Shown: positions 36,542-46,293, numbered from the stretch's first letter. The stretch: 52,905 bases of DNA from a bacterium (GCA_037147175.1 JBAWVS010000013.1:1-52905), one strand, 5' to 3'. A program made the numbers and translations. Notes: generated by a model not told the origin, from the sequence alone.

Positions 36542-37102
36542 TTAACCGAAATACCTTGCTAATAATCCTTTGAAAGCTTGACCATGTCTTGCTTCATCTT
36601 TGCACATTTCATGAACAGTGTCATGAATAGCATCATAGCCTAATTCTTTGGCTCTTGTAGCAATTCTTTTCTTGTCGGCACAAGCACCATTTTCAGCCAA
36701 AACTCTCATTTCAAGATTTTTCTTTGTACTCGTATCAAGAACTTCACCAAGAAGCTCGCCAAATTTAGCGGCATGCTCTGCTTCTTCAAAAGCAATTCTT
36801 TTATAGGCTTCAGCGATCTCAGGGTATCCTTCTCTGTCTGCCTGACGGCTCATAGCAAGATACATTCCTATTTCTGTACATTCGCCGGCGAAGTGTGCTT
36901 TTAATCCGTCTACAACTTCAGAATCCAAACCTTTAGCTACACCGATTTTATGCTCATCAGCCCAAACAAAATCCTGTGTACTTGCTTCATTGAATTTTTC
37001 TGAAGGAACTCCGCATTGAGGACATTTTGAAGGAGGAACATCACCTTCATGCACGTATCCGCAAACTGAACATACGAATTTTTTTACAACTGCTGTACTC
37101 AT
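36542..37102 (-). CDS. Reverse rubrerythrin (NADH peroxidase type)
   Basis: The 186-residue protein has an N-terminal rubredoxin domain (Cys11, Cys14, Cys27 and Cys30 in '[12 protein letters not shown]...KCPQCG'). A ferritin-like di-iron domain follows ('[42 protein letters not shown]', with a second E..H set in '[12 protein letters not shown]'). In normal rubrerythrins the rubredoxin part is C-terminal; this reversed order is typical of clostridial enzymes that reduce H2O2 under anaerobic conditions. It suggests an anaerobic lifestyle. Confidence 0.95.
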   Translation of the reverse strand: MSTAVVKKFVCSVCGYVHEGDVPPSKCPQCGVPSEKFNEASTQDFVWADEHKIGVAKGLDSEVVDGLKAHFAGECTEIGMYLAMSRQADREGYPEIAEAYKRIAFEEAEHAAKFGELLGEVLDTSTKKNLEMRVLAENGACADKKRIATRAKELGYDAIHDTVHEMCKDEARHGQAFKGLLARYFG

Positions 37103-37495
37103 AATTTTTTCCTCTCTTAGTTTTAATAAACCATTTTAGTATAACTTTATTTGATTCCATAGATTATACAGAAATTTTTACACATACACATAAAAATTAA
37201 CAGAAAATTAATTTTTTAAGAGACTAAAAAGCTTTTATTATTTGTAAAACATACACTTATCCAAAACACTCAAAACGCTTGCTGATAAAGAAAAAATATA
37301 AATCATTTTCTTTATTTGCAATAATAAGTGTAAATACAGCGATTAAAACCCAAAATTTTCCTTTAAAATAAGCGAAAAATTCAAATCACCCACTTTAAAA
37401 ATAATGCGAAATATGATATATTAATAATAAAACAATCGTTACACTTGTAGCAAGCAAAATGAGTTACAAAAAGTGAGAAGACGTTGGGCAGAGAT
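37103..37495. other. 393-bp AT-rich divergent intergenic region with a probable promoter
   Basis: It separates two divergent genes. A possible promoter for the plus-strand glycosidase is TTTAAA (37394-37399), 17 bp, TATATT (37417-37422), with TG just upstream of the -10. No RNA gene or repeat is seen in the rest. Confidence 0.45.
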
Positions 37496-38686
37496 ATGAG
37501 AGTCAGAGTTGTTTCAAAAAAAGGATTATTAAGAGTTTTAGTTTTAGCAACACTTATTGCCTTTATTTCACAAGAAGCACTTACTCAGGAATTAGCCGGT
37601 ATTAAAACCAGTAATTTCGCAACAAGGTCTGATTGTAGCTCAAATAACATAAAGCTTTGCTACAATAACCCCGAATTTTCTACTAATCTGGTTCGCGGCA
37701 AAGGCGTAACCCATAAACGGGTGAAACGCTGGCTTAACGGGAGGCCTGCTATGGTAAACATAATAATCGTGAACCCTGATGCAGAAAAACTAATCATTAA
37801 GCCGTCTTATGGCTCTTATAAACTTAATTCAGTAAGGAGAGTAAAAGATTTAGTTACTATAGAAAATGCAATCGCAGGAATTAATGCATCATATTTTAAA
37901 CCGGATACAGGAGTCCCATTAGGGGCTTCTATTGTTAATGGGGAAATTTTAACAGGTCCTCTTTATCAAAGAGTTGTATTCGGAATCACAGAAGATAATA
38001 AATTCAAAATGGAAAAAATCGGCGTAACTGGAGAAATTAAAATAGGAAACAATATTAATCTTCCATTATTTAACATAAACCAACCGTCATTAAGCCAAAC
38101 AGGTTTTACGGTATATACGGACAGATGGGGAGCAAAAACCCCTCGCACATCACAATACTTCTGTCATATAGTTGTTCTTGACGGAAAAGTTCAATATATA
38201 AAACAAAGCAGCGTTTTAATCCCTCAAGGCGGTTACGTAGTAGTCGGACCAAGAAGTAAAACCCCAAAAACAATACAACAACAAGACAGCATTAATTACT
38301 CTGTAAAAGTAAATCCTGAAGACTGGAACAATGTAAAATATGCCGTAGGCGGCGGACCTTATCTAATAAAAGAAGGCAAAGTCTTCATAGACAGACAACG
38401 CTTCAGCAAAAGTTTTCTCTGGATGAAAGCACCAAGAACAGCAGTAGGATATACAAAAAGCGGAAGCCTTCTCCTTGTAACAGTTGATGGCAGACAAGAA
38501 GGAACCAGCGGAGCAACCCTACCGGAACTTGCAAAGTTAATGAGCGAGCTTGGAGCCTTCAACGCAATGAACTTTGACGGCGGATCTTCAACCCAAATGG
38601 TTTATAAAGGCAAAGTAGTAAACAGACCTACCACAAGCGGCGGAAATAGAGTTACAAACGCACTTGTGATAATTCCAGCGGGTTAA
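37496..38686 (+). CDS. Exported phosphodiester glycosidase family protein (NAGPA domain)
   Basis: I chose the ATG at 37496, giving 396 residues; a TTG four codons upstream is less likely. The N-terminus 'VVSKKGLLRVLVLATLIAFISQEAL' is a signal peptide or anchor. The body has the NAGPA-type domain: 'GINASYFKPDTGVPLGASIVNGE', 'RTAVGYTKSGSLLLVTVDGRQ' and 'NAMNFDGGSSTQMVYKGKVVN', which are family hallmarks. These enzymes cleave sugar-phosphodiester bonds in surface or matrix glycans. It is followed by a terminator and rpsT. Confidence 0.9.
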   Translation: MRVRVVSKKGLLRVLVLATLIAFISQEALTQELAGIKTSNFATRSDCSSNNIKLCYNNPEFSTNLVRGKGVTHKRVKRWLNGRPAMVNIIIVNPDAEKLIIKPSYGSYKLNSVRRVKDLVTIENAIAGINASYFKPDTGVPLGASIVNGEILTGPLYQRVVFGITEDNKFKMEKIGVTGEIKIGNNINLPLFNINQPSLSQTGFTVYTDRWGAKTPRTSQYFCHIVVLDGKVQYIKQSSVLIPQGGYVVVGPRSKTPKTIQQQDSINYSVKVNPEDWNNVKYAVGGGPYLIKEGKVFIDRQRFSKSFLWMKAPRTAVGYTKSGSLLLVTVDGRQEGTSGATLPELAKLMSELGAFNAMNFDGGSSTQMVYKGKVVNRPTTSGGNRVTNALVIIPAG

Positions 38687-38713
38687 TAAACTCTTTTGAA
38701 CTAACTCATCATA

Positions 38714-38744
38714 ACAAAGGCAGCAAATGCTGCCTTTATCTTTA
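38714..38744 (+). terminator. Rho-independent terminator after the glycosidase
   Basis: A perfect 10-bp stem AAAGGCAGCA/TGCTGCCTTT with a two-base loop sits 30 bp after the stop and is followed by a T-rich stretch. Confidence 0.85.
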
Positions 38745-38758
38745 TATAAAACTGACTA

Positions 38759-38786
38759 TTTACACTTGACCTTGATGTAATATAAT
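38759..38786 (+). promoter_or_regulatory. rpsT promoter
   Basis: TTTACA at 38759-38764 and TATAAT at 38781-38786 are 16 bp apart, 62 bp before the rpsT start. Confidence 0.75.
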
Positions 38787-38848
38787 TCAGATGTCTCAGT
38801 AAAAAATAATCTAAACAAAATTTAAAAAAAATAACAGGAGAATTCAAA

Positions 38849-39124
38849 TTGCCAAATATTAAATCAGCTAAAAAAAGAGTAGACGTGACCGAAAGAAATA
38901 AATTGCGCAACATTGCAATTAAATCTTCCGTTAAAACAGTTGTTAAGAAAGTTTATGAAGCTATAAAAGCAAACGAAACCGCAGAACAGATTCAAGAAGC
39001 TGTAAATAAAGCGTATAGCTTAATCGATAAAGCAGTTTCAAAAGGTGTTCTTCATAAAAACACAGCTGCAAGAAAAAAATCAAGAATTGTAGGACACGTT
39101 AATAAAGGCGATGTTCCTGCGTAG
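38849..39124 (+). CDS. rpsT: 30S ribosomal protein S20
   Basis: The 91-residue protein starts at a TTG codon preceded by CAGGAG. 'MPNIKSAKKRVDVTERNKLRNIAIKSSVKTVVKKVYEAI' is the typical Lys-rich helical start of S20, and '...KGVLHKNTAARKKSRIVGHVNK' is the conserved end. It binds 16S rRNA early in 30S assembly. In E. coli rpsT also uses UUG and is autoregulated at translation; the same may apply here. Confidence 0.96.
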   Translation: MPNIKSAKKRVDVTERNKLRNIAIKSSVKTVVKKVYEAIKANETAEQIQEAVNKAYSLIDKAVSKGVLHKNTAARKKSRIVGHVNKGDVPA

Positions 39125-39148
39125 AAAATTTTTATAAAAAAATAATAA

Positions 39149-39178
39149 AAAAACCGGCTTACATGAGTCGGTTTTTTA
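39149..39178 (+). terminator. rpsT terminator
   Basis: The stem AAACCGGCT/AGTCGGTTT, with one mismatch and the loop TACATG, is followed by a T run, 25 bp after rpsT. Confidence 0.88.
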
Positions 39179-39240
39179 TTATGTCCATTTGAGAACCAGG
39201 CCTATAAACCTGATTAACCGTAATTACCTAAAACAAGTTT

Positions 39241-41145
39241 TTAAGAATTAAATTTAGCGTAATATTCAGGATTCTGCTGATTGGAAAGATCGGGAAGCTT
39301 GCCTTCTTTAACCAGAGCTTTTATTTGCACAGGTGTTTTATCCAGCATTACCTCTCTGGCAACTTCCATATCCGGCAGGTCATTTTTAACAATATTACCC
39401 GCTTCATTCATTCCAACATCCCAAGGATTAACATTTTTTATATACATTGTTTTTGAAAAGTCATCTCTTTTATTCGGGATATTTTCTATAATCAAACCAA
39501 TTAATTTTTTAGCGGTATTTCCGTTATAAGGCTTGATTTTATATTCGGTACTATTTTTAAATACTTTCCTAGCCAGCGTTGAACCTGCATAACCATTAGG
39601 AGTTTTAGAAGGCTCCGGTTTTTCAGCCCGTCTCTTAGCCCTCAATACCCTCTCTTGCATAGCCTCGTTTTTGCAAAGCTTAGTTAGGGTATTTATATTC
39701 TCGGGTCCAAGTTCAGCTGAATACTTTTCTTTCAAATTTCTTAAATTTTCTTCATTTACTAAATAACCATCAGGGAATGCATCTGAAAGAATGGCATTTT
39801 TTTGATAAGAAAGTTTAAAATCTTTACTTTTATCAAGTTTAAAATTATTAAGTTTTATATTCAGATCTTTAACTTCTCCTCCGAACTGAAATTTCAAAAC
39901 ATCAGCTACAGTGAGCGCGGGATGTTTTTTTGTCGGAGTAAAGTGCTTATTCAGGTAGAGAGCTGTATACTTTAAAATGTCTGCTGTAGCTTTAACATCA
40001 TCAAGCGCATCATGAGCATGCCCTTCAATGCCTTTGCAGAATAAAAATCTGTATTGCAGTCCAAGTTTTTTCCTTGCTCCTACATAAGGATGGATTCTTT
40101 GCAATGATAAATACGGATCAAGAGCGACACACCGTTCTTTTTTATCTATAATACCTTTTGATTTATAGGAACGATTATACAAATCAATTTCATGATTAAT
40201 TTTGTCAATGTCAAATTTTGCGTTATAAGCAACTAACAGCCTGTTTTTTGTAAAAGAACCATTAAACTCTTTTAAGCTTTCTCCTATGGGTCTGGCATTA
40301 TGTTCGTTTAATAATATTTCTTTGGTAAGTCCATGAGCCTCAGAAGCCCCTTCGGAAATTTCAGTTTTTCCGGGATCAAAGAATTTTTTATATATATCTG
40401 ATTTTGTCTGTGTTTTTTTGGTTTCATCATATTTTATTGCGCCAAGCTGAATTATTCTGTCATTCTCTTCAATTCCTGTTGTTTCAGTATCGAAAACAGT
40501 TAAATTAACAAGAAATTTTCCGGTATCAGGGTCAATCAAAGGTTTTTTAAGATAAGCATAATTTTTATCGTTTAATTTTGATTCAAGTTGACTGAGTAAA
40601 ATACGATGTTCTTTTTGCGGATCAGGATTGGAAATAGAACGCAATACCGCGCGCGGTGCTTTGCTTGTATTAGGGTTATATATATTTACCCAGGAAGTTT
40701 CCTGAGTTTCGCACAAAGAAAGAGCATGCCAGAAGGCAAGAACATCTTCTTTTTTTGCTTTTTCCCAGTTAATAGGCTCTTCTTTCAAATTTCGCCATTT
40801 AATCTTTGACCATTGCAAACGCAATGTCGGATCCGTTTCTCCCTCAGGAGTATAAAGAGCCGCTCCCTGAAATTTCTTTCCTTTTACAGATTTCACAACA
40901 CTTTCTATATGTTTGCTTTCTATTTTTACAGGGGCTGTGTTTGTTTCATGAGAAATTTCTTTATTTGATGAAAATGCAATCGTATAAGCTTTAAAAGTAC
41001 TAACAGGAATTGCATGATAAAAATTGTTATTTTTTAAGGCAACTCTGTTGTAAAGCCCTGTGTTTAAAGATGCTCCTGCATTTTTAACACCGGAATATCG
41101 TGAAGTAGGGGCTATATTTGTTTTGTTGTCTATGATTGAAATCAT
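39241..41145 (-). CDS. DEDDh 3'-5' exonuclease domain protein
   Basis: The 634-residue protein has a central DnaQ-like exonuclease at about 212-395. Exo I is 'FDTETTG' (Asp219, Glu221), Exo II is 'NAKFDID' (Asp312) and Exo III is 'HDALDD' (His378, Asp383), so all catalytic residues are present. The N-terminal 210 residues and C-terminal 240 residues have no family I recognise. 'YTIAFSSNKE' at 54-63 fits the lineage motif. It is the second gene of a pair with the upstream nuclease (15-bp gap). Proofreading or nucleic-acid degradation in a secreted or specialised context are the main options. Confidence 0.85.
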   Translation of the reverse strand: MISIIDNKTNIAPTSRYSGVKNAGASLNTGLYNRVALKNNNFYHAIPVSTFKAYTIAFSSNKEISHETNTAPVKIESKHIESVVKSVKGKKFQGAALYTPEGETDPTLRLQWSKIKWRNLKEEPINWEKAKKEDVLAFWHALSLCETQETSWVNIYNPNTSKAPRAVLRSISNPDPQKEHRILLSQLESKLNDKNYAYLKKPLIDPDTGKFLVNLTVFDTETTGIEENDRIIQLGAIKYDETKKTQTKSDIYKKFFDPGKTEISEGASEAHGLTKEILLNEHNARPIGESLKEFNGSFTKNRLLVAYNAKFDIDKINHEIDLYNRSYKSKGIIDKKERCVALDPYLSLQRIHPYVGARKKLGLQYRFLFCKGIEGHAHDALDDVKATADILKYTALYLNKHFTPTKKHPALTVADVLKFQFGGEVKDLNIKLNNFKLDKSKDFKLSYQKNAILSDAFPDGYLVNEENLRNLKEKYSAELGPENINTLTKLCKNEAMQERVLRAKRRAEKPEPSKTPNGYAGSTLARKVFKNSTEYKIKPYNGNTAKKLIGLIIENIPNKRDDFSKTMYIKNVNPWDVGMNEAGNIVKNDLPDMEVAREVMLDKTPVQIKALVKEGKLPDLSNQQNPEYYAKFNS

Positions 41146-41160
41146 TTTCTTTTTCTTTCC

Positions 41161-43215
41161 TTAAGCGAACCTGTTAAATTTGTATACTTTAAGTTCCTGT
41201 TGGGTTTTCGGATTTTTATTGCCCGTAAATCCTAATTTTTCTTCATTTGCTGTATAATTCCAGTCTCTTTCAAACTGTTTTATAAAGTTTCGTGCAATAT
41301 CCTGATGGGAGACAACAACTGCACATTCATGGTTTCCACGTTTATATCTGGGTTGAGTTCCGAGAAAATCGGCAACAAGCTCATAATACCCTTGAAGCAC
41401 ACGGATTTTATCATAAACTTTGCGGTCGGTTACTACTGTTGATTTACTAAATTCTTTTGCTTTTTTGTTTAACAATTTTTTTCGGGCAAGAAAATTAGTA
41501 TAATTAATGCTTCCGTCTTTAGAAAAGAATGCGGTATCTTTTCCTGCTTCATCATAATTTAAACTACTGTTCAACTCGTTTTCAAGTTTATTTATGGGAT
41601 CTTTGAATTTATTATTAATTTTTTTAATAACTTCTGCGTTAAAACCTTTATAATCAGGTCTTTTCCCTTTAGCGGTATTGCTTTCCATTGCTACTGCAGA
41701 CAAGTTTGCCGAACCGATTATAAGTTCAAGGTCGCTCAACTTGCCTTTTTCATCTTTATGCCCGCTAACTCCCCATTTTGAGTGAAGCGACTGTTTTGTT
41801 TCTTTATTAACCCTAAAAGGTTCGATAGGCACTCTTGATTCAGGAGTATCTCCTTCGATTAAGTCCAGATATATATTGTTTACCCCCGGTAATTCGCTTA
41901 TAAGCCTCGGGTCAACAATGATTTTTACATCCAGGGTTCCGTCTCTATGTCTTTTCTTGATTTTTTCCGCAACTTCTTTATTAGCGAGAGCAAAGAGTTC
42001 CAGCCTTAAATAATTTATATGAGGGTCATCTAATTTGCCTTTTATTATTTCGACGCCTTTTTCGTCTTTTTTCCCGAGCAAATAAGTCCTTATTGCCTCG
42101 TTATCAAAGTCTTTATCATAAATATCATTTTCTTTATATTCTCTTGAAGAATTTACAAGTATCTTAACGGCAGGACTCTTTACAGGTTTCACAACGGGGA
42201 GGTTTAAATCTCCTTTTTCGTATCTGTCTTTATACTTTGGTGTATCAAAAATATCGCCTATAAGCCTCATGTAATCTTCAGCTTCAGGAAGAATTTCAGT
42301 AAGGATACTTAAATTCGAATGCCGTTCTTTTTCAGGCATAGCTCCGTATATACCAAGCATTTTCCAGGAAAATTTCCAGTCATTATTAAAAATAGTGTCA
42401 ATTAAATTATCTACTTCTGAATTTTTTTCAGGGTTTTTATCTTCGTTTGTTTCAATACCCAAACAAGCATCGTGATTAACAGGTGAATGATTACTCCAGT
42501 TCATGCCACCGAGAATCACTTTTTTGCTGTCAACTGCAAGGAATTTTACGTGCTGAATTATTGAGCCGCCCTGTCTTGGTCTCGGGTAAGGAACAACATC
42601 AATACCTGCCTCAACCATTCGCTTAATCATTTGTATATTTTTATAATAATTGCCGCTTTTTTTGTACCATTTTTTTGAATCAAGAATAACCTGAATGTTT
42701 ACTTTTTTGGAGCCGTCAGGATTTTTTTCTTCCGCTTTGTTAATAAGTTCTTCGTATAGGTCTTGCTGTTGTTTTGAACCGGGGACTTTTGAATAACTCG
42801 GGCTAATATTAAGATCTTCTTTGCATTGAAAATCAAATAGTTCTACCTGAATAGATTTTTCTGCAGATCTTACATATTTAAGAGCTTCATCAAAGATTTG
42901 TCCGCCGTCAATAAGTGTTTTGATTTTTGTTTTACCGACTTTTCTTGTAATACTGGACTGCGGTATTACTCCTGACACAGCAGCTTTAGGCAATAATTGT
43001 TCTAAAATCGCACTGACTGAACTGGCTCTGTCTTCGGAAATTTGGAGTAATCTTTTATATATTTTAGGAGTTACCTTAATAACTTCTGTTTCATTTCTTC
43101 TTTTTTTTTGCTTTAAAATTGGATCAGAATTGTCATTGTTAGACGCAGCAAAAGATATTAAATTAAAATAGCTGTTATTTAATTCTTTATTAAATTTATT
43201 TGTAATTAAATTCAT
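41161..43215 (-). CDS. Phospholipase D-superfamily nuclease with a ribbon-helix-helix N-terminus
   Basis: The 684-residue protein has two PLD-type motifs: 'QHVKFLAVDSKKVILGGMNWSN' (His222, Lys224, Asp229) and 'LHSKWGVSG...GSANLSAVAMESN' (His478, Lys480, then the conserved GSxN-type loop near 501). Paired HKD motifs make a single active site in PLD nucleases and lipases. Residues about 43-78 ('EVIKVTPKIYKRLLQISEDR...ILEQLLPKA') look like a CopG-type ribbon-helix-helix DNA-binding domain. It is the first gene of a pair with the DEDDh exonuclease. 'LISFAASNN' at 19-27 fits the N-terminal lineage motif. A DNA-directed nuclease system is the preferred reading. Confidence 0.8.
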   Translation of the reverse strand: MNLITNKFNKELNNSYFNLISFAASNNDNSDPILKQKKRRNETEVIKVTPKIYKRLLQISEDRASSVSAILEQLLPKAAVSGVIPQSSITRKVGKTKIKTLIDGGQIFDEALKYVRSAEKSIQVELFDFQCKEDLNISPSYSKVPGSKQQQDLYEELINKAEEKNPDGSKKVNIQVILDSKKWYKKSGNYYKNIQMIKRMVEAGIDVVPYPRPRQGGSIIQHVKFLAVDSKKVILGGMNWSNHSPVNHDACLGIETNEDKNPEKNSEVDNLIDTIFNNDWKFSWKMLGIYGAMPEKERHSNLSILTEILPEAEDYMRLIGDIFDTPKYKDRYEKGDLNLPVVKPVKSPAVKILVNSSREYKENDIYDKDFDNEAIRTYLLGKKDEKGVEIIKGKLDDPHINYLRLELFALANKEVAEKIKKRHRDGTLDVKIIVDPRLISELPGVNNIYLDLIEGDTPESRVPIEPFRVNKETKQSLHSKWGVSGHKDEKGKLSDLELIIGSANLSAVAMESNTAKGKRPDYKGFNAEVIKKINNKFKDPINKLENELNSSLNYDEAGKDTAFFSKDGSINYTNFLARKKLLNKKAKEFSKSTVVTDRKVYDKIRVLQGYYELVADFLGTQPRYKRGNHECAVVVSHQDIARNFIKQFERDWNYTANEEKLGFTGNKNPKTQQELKVYKFNRFA

Positions 43216-43439
43216 TTTAGAGACACTCTCTTAAATATCTACCCAAAACCTGCTACATTAAAATTTTCAATAAAAACTTTTTATCCACCTATCTGTATAA
43301 AATACAAACATAAAAAAACATGATACTAAAATACTTTTACTGTTTTAATTTTTACAATTCTTAATACACTCAGCTAATTATAGCAATAATTAATTCTTAT
43401 CGGGTTTAATTATTTAGAAGGACTAACAAAGGAAAAAAT

Positions 43440-43763
43440 ATGACTATAGATTCGATTAAGCCAGCCCTGTCATTAAAACAGGTACGTTTTGATTTTCAGG
43501 ATAACCATAAACCAAAAGAGCAAAAGCTTGCTTTTGGAAAGGCAGCAGACTCCTATGAGCGGTCAGGTCGGGATGTAACTAAAAGAATTTTAACGGAAGG
43601 AGCTGTCGGTGTAATATTTGGATTGGGAATGGGACTCCTTTCAAGACAGCGTGGCTCTGCTTTGTTAAAATCAGCAGGAAGTAATGCACTTTTCCTTATC
43701 GGGTTTTCAGAATTATGGAATATTGTGGCAAAACCTGTGTCAAAGATTGTCGATAACTTTTAG
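43440..43763 (+). CDS. Small membrane protein with LAFGK motif
   Basis: The 107-residue protein is basic at its start, contains 'KEQKLAFGKAADSYE' at about 27-41, then has a hydrophobic Gly-rich helix ('AVGVIFGLGMGLL', about 55-67) and a second weak helix. It is divergent from the nuclease pair. No family is recognised. The LAFGK motif matches others in the window. Confidence 0.6.
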   Translation: MTIDSIKPALSLKQVRFDFQDNHKPKEQKLAFGKAADSYERSGRDVTKRILTEGAVGVIFGLGMGLLSRQRGSALLKSAGSNALFLIGFSELWNIVAKPVSKIVDNF

Positions 43764-43772
43764 AATTTCAAA

Positions 43773-44609
43773 TTACTCTTTAACAGCGCCCTGTGTAGTT
43801 CCTTCTATAAAATATCTTTGAAGCATCAAGAAAAATACAAGAATAGGAATAGTTGCTATTATCGCGCCTGCGGAAATATAGCGCCAATTTGAGCTGAATA
43901 CGCCTTGGAGGTGATTTATTCCAACAGGAAGCGTATACATTTCCTGTCTTGTCAAAACGATACTGGGCCAGAGAAATTCGCTCCATGCTCCGACAAAAGT
44001 AAATATAGCAAGTGTTGCAAGCGCCGGTTTTACCAGAGGCATAAATATTTTTAGCCAGATGTCATAAGTGTTGCATCCGTCAATTATTGCAGCTTCTTCA
44101 AGTTCTTTGGGGATTCCAAGGAAAGCTTGACGCATAAGAAAAATCCCGAAAGCATTAACTGAAAAAGGCAAAATCAGCCCTGCAAAGCCTGCAAAATCAG
44201 AAGCAGAATCAACAAGGTTAAGTTTTAATACCATTAAATAAATAGGAATCATAATTACCTGAAAAGGAACCATAATGGTTGCAAGTACAGCATAAAAAAT
44301 CATGTTTTTGCCTTTGAAACGCATCCTTGCAAGAGGGTATGCGGCAAGAGCAGAAAGCAAAAGATTAAGAAATACGGTAATTCCTGAAACGATAAAGCTG
44401 TTTATTATATATCCCATAAAAGGAATTTGCTTCCATACTCCTGTAAAGTTTTCCAGCGTGAAGTGTTGAGGAATTAATACAGGCGGATAAGCAAAAATAT
44501 TTTCGTTTTGTGATTTTAATGCTGTAGATAAAAGCCATAGGAAAGGACCTATAGAGATTATTGCAAGGATTAGCAGTGTTATATAAGAAAATATTTTTTT
44601 CAAGTTCAA
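43773..44609 (-). CDS. Sugar ABC transporter permease (MalG/UgpE type)
   Basis: The 278-residue permease has about six transmembrane helices and the EAA loop 'EEAAIIDGCNTYDIWLKIFMPLVKP' near residues 177-201, typical of carbohydrate uptake permeases. It pairs with the MalF-type permease at 45235-46110. The start appears to be TTG at 44609, with no clear ribosome-binding site. The ATPase and binding protein are not nearby. The substrate cannot be read from the sequence. Confidence 0.9.
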   Translation of the reverse strand: MNLKKIFSYITLLILAIISIGPFLWLLSTALKSQNENIFAYPPVLIPQHFTLENFTGVWKQIPFMGYIINSFIVSGITVFLNLLLSALAAYPLARMRFKGKNMIFYAVLATIMVPFQVIMIPIYLMVLKLNLVDSASDFAGFAGLILPFSVNAFGIFLMRQAFLGIPKELEEAAIIDGCNTYDIWLKIFMPLVKPALATLAIFTFVGAWSEFLWPSIVLTRQEMYTLPVGINHLQGVFSSNWRYISAGAIIATIPILVFFLMLQRYFIEGTTQGAVKE

Positions 44610-44791
44610 GGTTTTTATCCATTATTTTTAATTTATTTTAACATTTTCTTTCAGATTTTTACAGCCTATAAACTCTTTTTGTATTTTTTCAGCTTATATA
44701 ATACGGTAATTAAAAATTATACAAACAATTTACAGCAAAAAAAGACTGAATTATAATAAAATGTGAAATATTAATGTAGGTAAGCACCAAT

Positions 44792-45238
44792 ATGCGCAGC
44801 TTTATAAGTTTATTTCTCGTTTTAAGTTTTTTGACAATGCCTGTTTTTTCGCAGAACTTGCAGGGAAATATCGAACAGTCCTTATTAAATTCTAAAATTA
44901 AAGCCCCTGAATTTAGCGAATTTGCGCCTCCTAAATATGTAAACGCCATACCGAATAGTGAAGGTTTAACAGCTGTAGAAAAAGCATTCAGTAAAATTTT
45001 TATTATTTCTTTTGTTGGCTTGCCTATAGGGTTATTGATGAAAGAAAACGTGCAGTTAAGAGAAAAAAACAATAAATGGGCAGACAGGAAAGCTAATTTT
45101 GAAGCTTCCTTAAAATACTGTCAAGCTTTAGACACAGAAAAAGAGCTGAGATCCTGCTATAAAAATTTAAGAAAAATAGAACTTTACAAAAACGCAGATA
45201 AAACAAAAGGCGATATAAAACTTCAATCAAGCTTTTAA
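44792..45238 (+). CDS. Exported or membrane protein of unknown function
   Basis: The 148-residue protein has a signal peptide ('MRSFISLFLVLSFLTMPVFS', cleavage near residue 20), a mid-protein hydrophobic helix ('IFIISFVGLPIGLLM', about 69-83) and a charged helical tail with two Cys. It lies between the two halves of a minus-strand ABC permease pair but on the plus strand, and overlaps the upstream permease's stop by 4 bp. It is a likely insertion into an older operon. I recognise no family. Confidence 0.65.
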   Translation: MRSFISLFLVLSFLTMPVFSQNLQGNIEQSLLNSKIKAPEFSEFAPPKYVNAIPNSEGLTAVEKAFSKIFIISFVGLPIGLLMKENVQLREKNNKWADRKANFEASLKYCQALDTEKELRSCYKNLRKIELYKNADKTKGDIKLQSSF

Positions 45239-46110
45239 GCTGCGGGAATATTGTTTTTCTCAAAAAACTTAACATTAATAATTGACATCACCATTACGAT
45301 AACAAGAAGAACCATGCCTGCTGCCGATGCATAGCCCATATCAAGGTTTTCAAAAGCTCTTTGATAAATATAATAAACTATTGTTTTGCTTGCGTTTAAG
45401 GGCCCGCCCTGCGTCATTACATAGATTTCCACAAAAGCTTTCATTGCAGAAATTGAGCTTATAACGCTTACAAGTGTAATTGTAGGCATTAAATGAGGAA
45501 CAGTAACCGCCAAGTGTTTCTGTAAGATGTTTGCACCGTCTATATCAGAAGCTTCATAAAGGTCCTTCGGTACGCCCGTCAATGCAGCAAGATAAATTAC
45601 CATATAATATCCAAGCCCTTTCCACACAGTTACAGCCATTACCGAATACAGGGCAAATCTCGGATCAGTCAGCCAGCCTATTTTGGAAAGATTAAACAGG
45701 CTCATCAAATAATTGAGAATCCCGTTATCTGCATAAATCCACTTCCATGCTATTCCTGCAACGACTATAGACACTATTACGGGGATATAAATAACTACTC
45801 TGAATAATTTTATTCCTCTCAGTTTTTGATTTACAAGAATTGCAATTATAAGAGACAAAACAACAAGCAAAGGAACAACGCCTATAAGATAGATAAATGT
45901 ATTTGTCAGAGTTTTCCAGAATATCGGGGAATGAAAAAGCTTTATATAATTTTCCAAACCCACCCATTGAGGATTGTAGATGTCATTTCTGTAGCTTTGA
46001 AAACTCAGTGCAAAGCTTTCAAGGAAAGGAATAAAAAAGAACAATATCAATATAATGGCTGCCGGTGCCAAAAAAAGATATGGAACAAAACGTTTTGAGT
46101 ATTTATACAA
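45235..46110 (-). CDS. Sugar ABC transporter permease (MalF/UgpA type)
   Basis: The 291-residue permease starts at TTG (46110) preceded by AGGAG. It has about six transmembrane helices and the EAA loop 'EASDIDGANILQKHLAVTVPHLMP' near residues 187-210. It is the partner of the MalG-type permease at 43773, but the gene at 44792 separates them. With no solute-binding protein in sight the cargo is unknown; glycerol-3-phosphate and maltose-like sugars are typical for this family. Confidence 0.9.
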   Translation of the reverse strand: MYKYSKRFVPYLFLAPAAIILILFFFIPFLESFALSFQSYRNDIYNPQWVGLENYIKLFHSPIFWKTLTNTFIYLIGVVPLLVVLSLIIAILVNQKLRGIKLFRVVIYIPVIVSIVVAGIAWKWIYADNGILNYLMSLFNLSKIGWLTDPRFALYSVMAVTVWKGLGYYMVIYLAALTGVPKDLYEASDIDGANILQKHLAVTVPHLMPTITLVSVISSISAMKAFVEIYVMTQGGPLNASKTIVYYIYQRAFENLDMGYASAAGMVLLVIVMVMSIINVKFFEKNNIPAA

Positions 46111-46293
46111 AATTTTTCTCCTGAGATAAAAAATTCAAATCTTTATTATACTAATTGTAAACATTTTTTATAAAATTTACAAAATAAATTAATTTTATAA
46201 CTTCCTGTGTTTTAATATAGAGAAGTATATTATTTAGATTTGTTGACTAAATTGGACAAACAATATAATTAATTAGATAACTTGGGGATAAAT

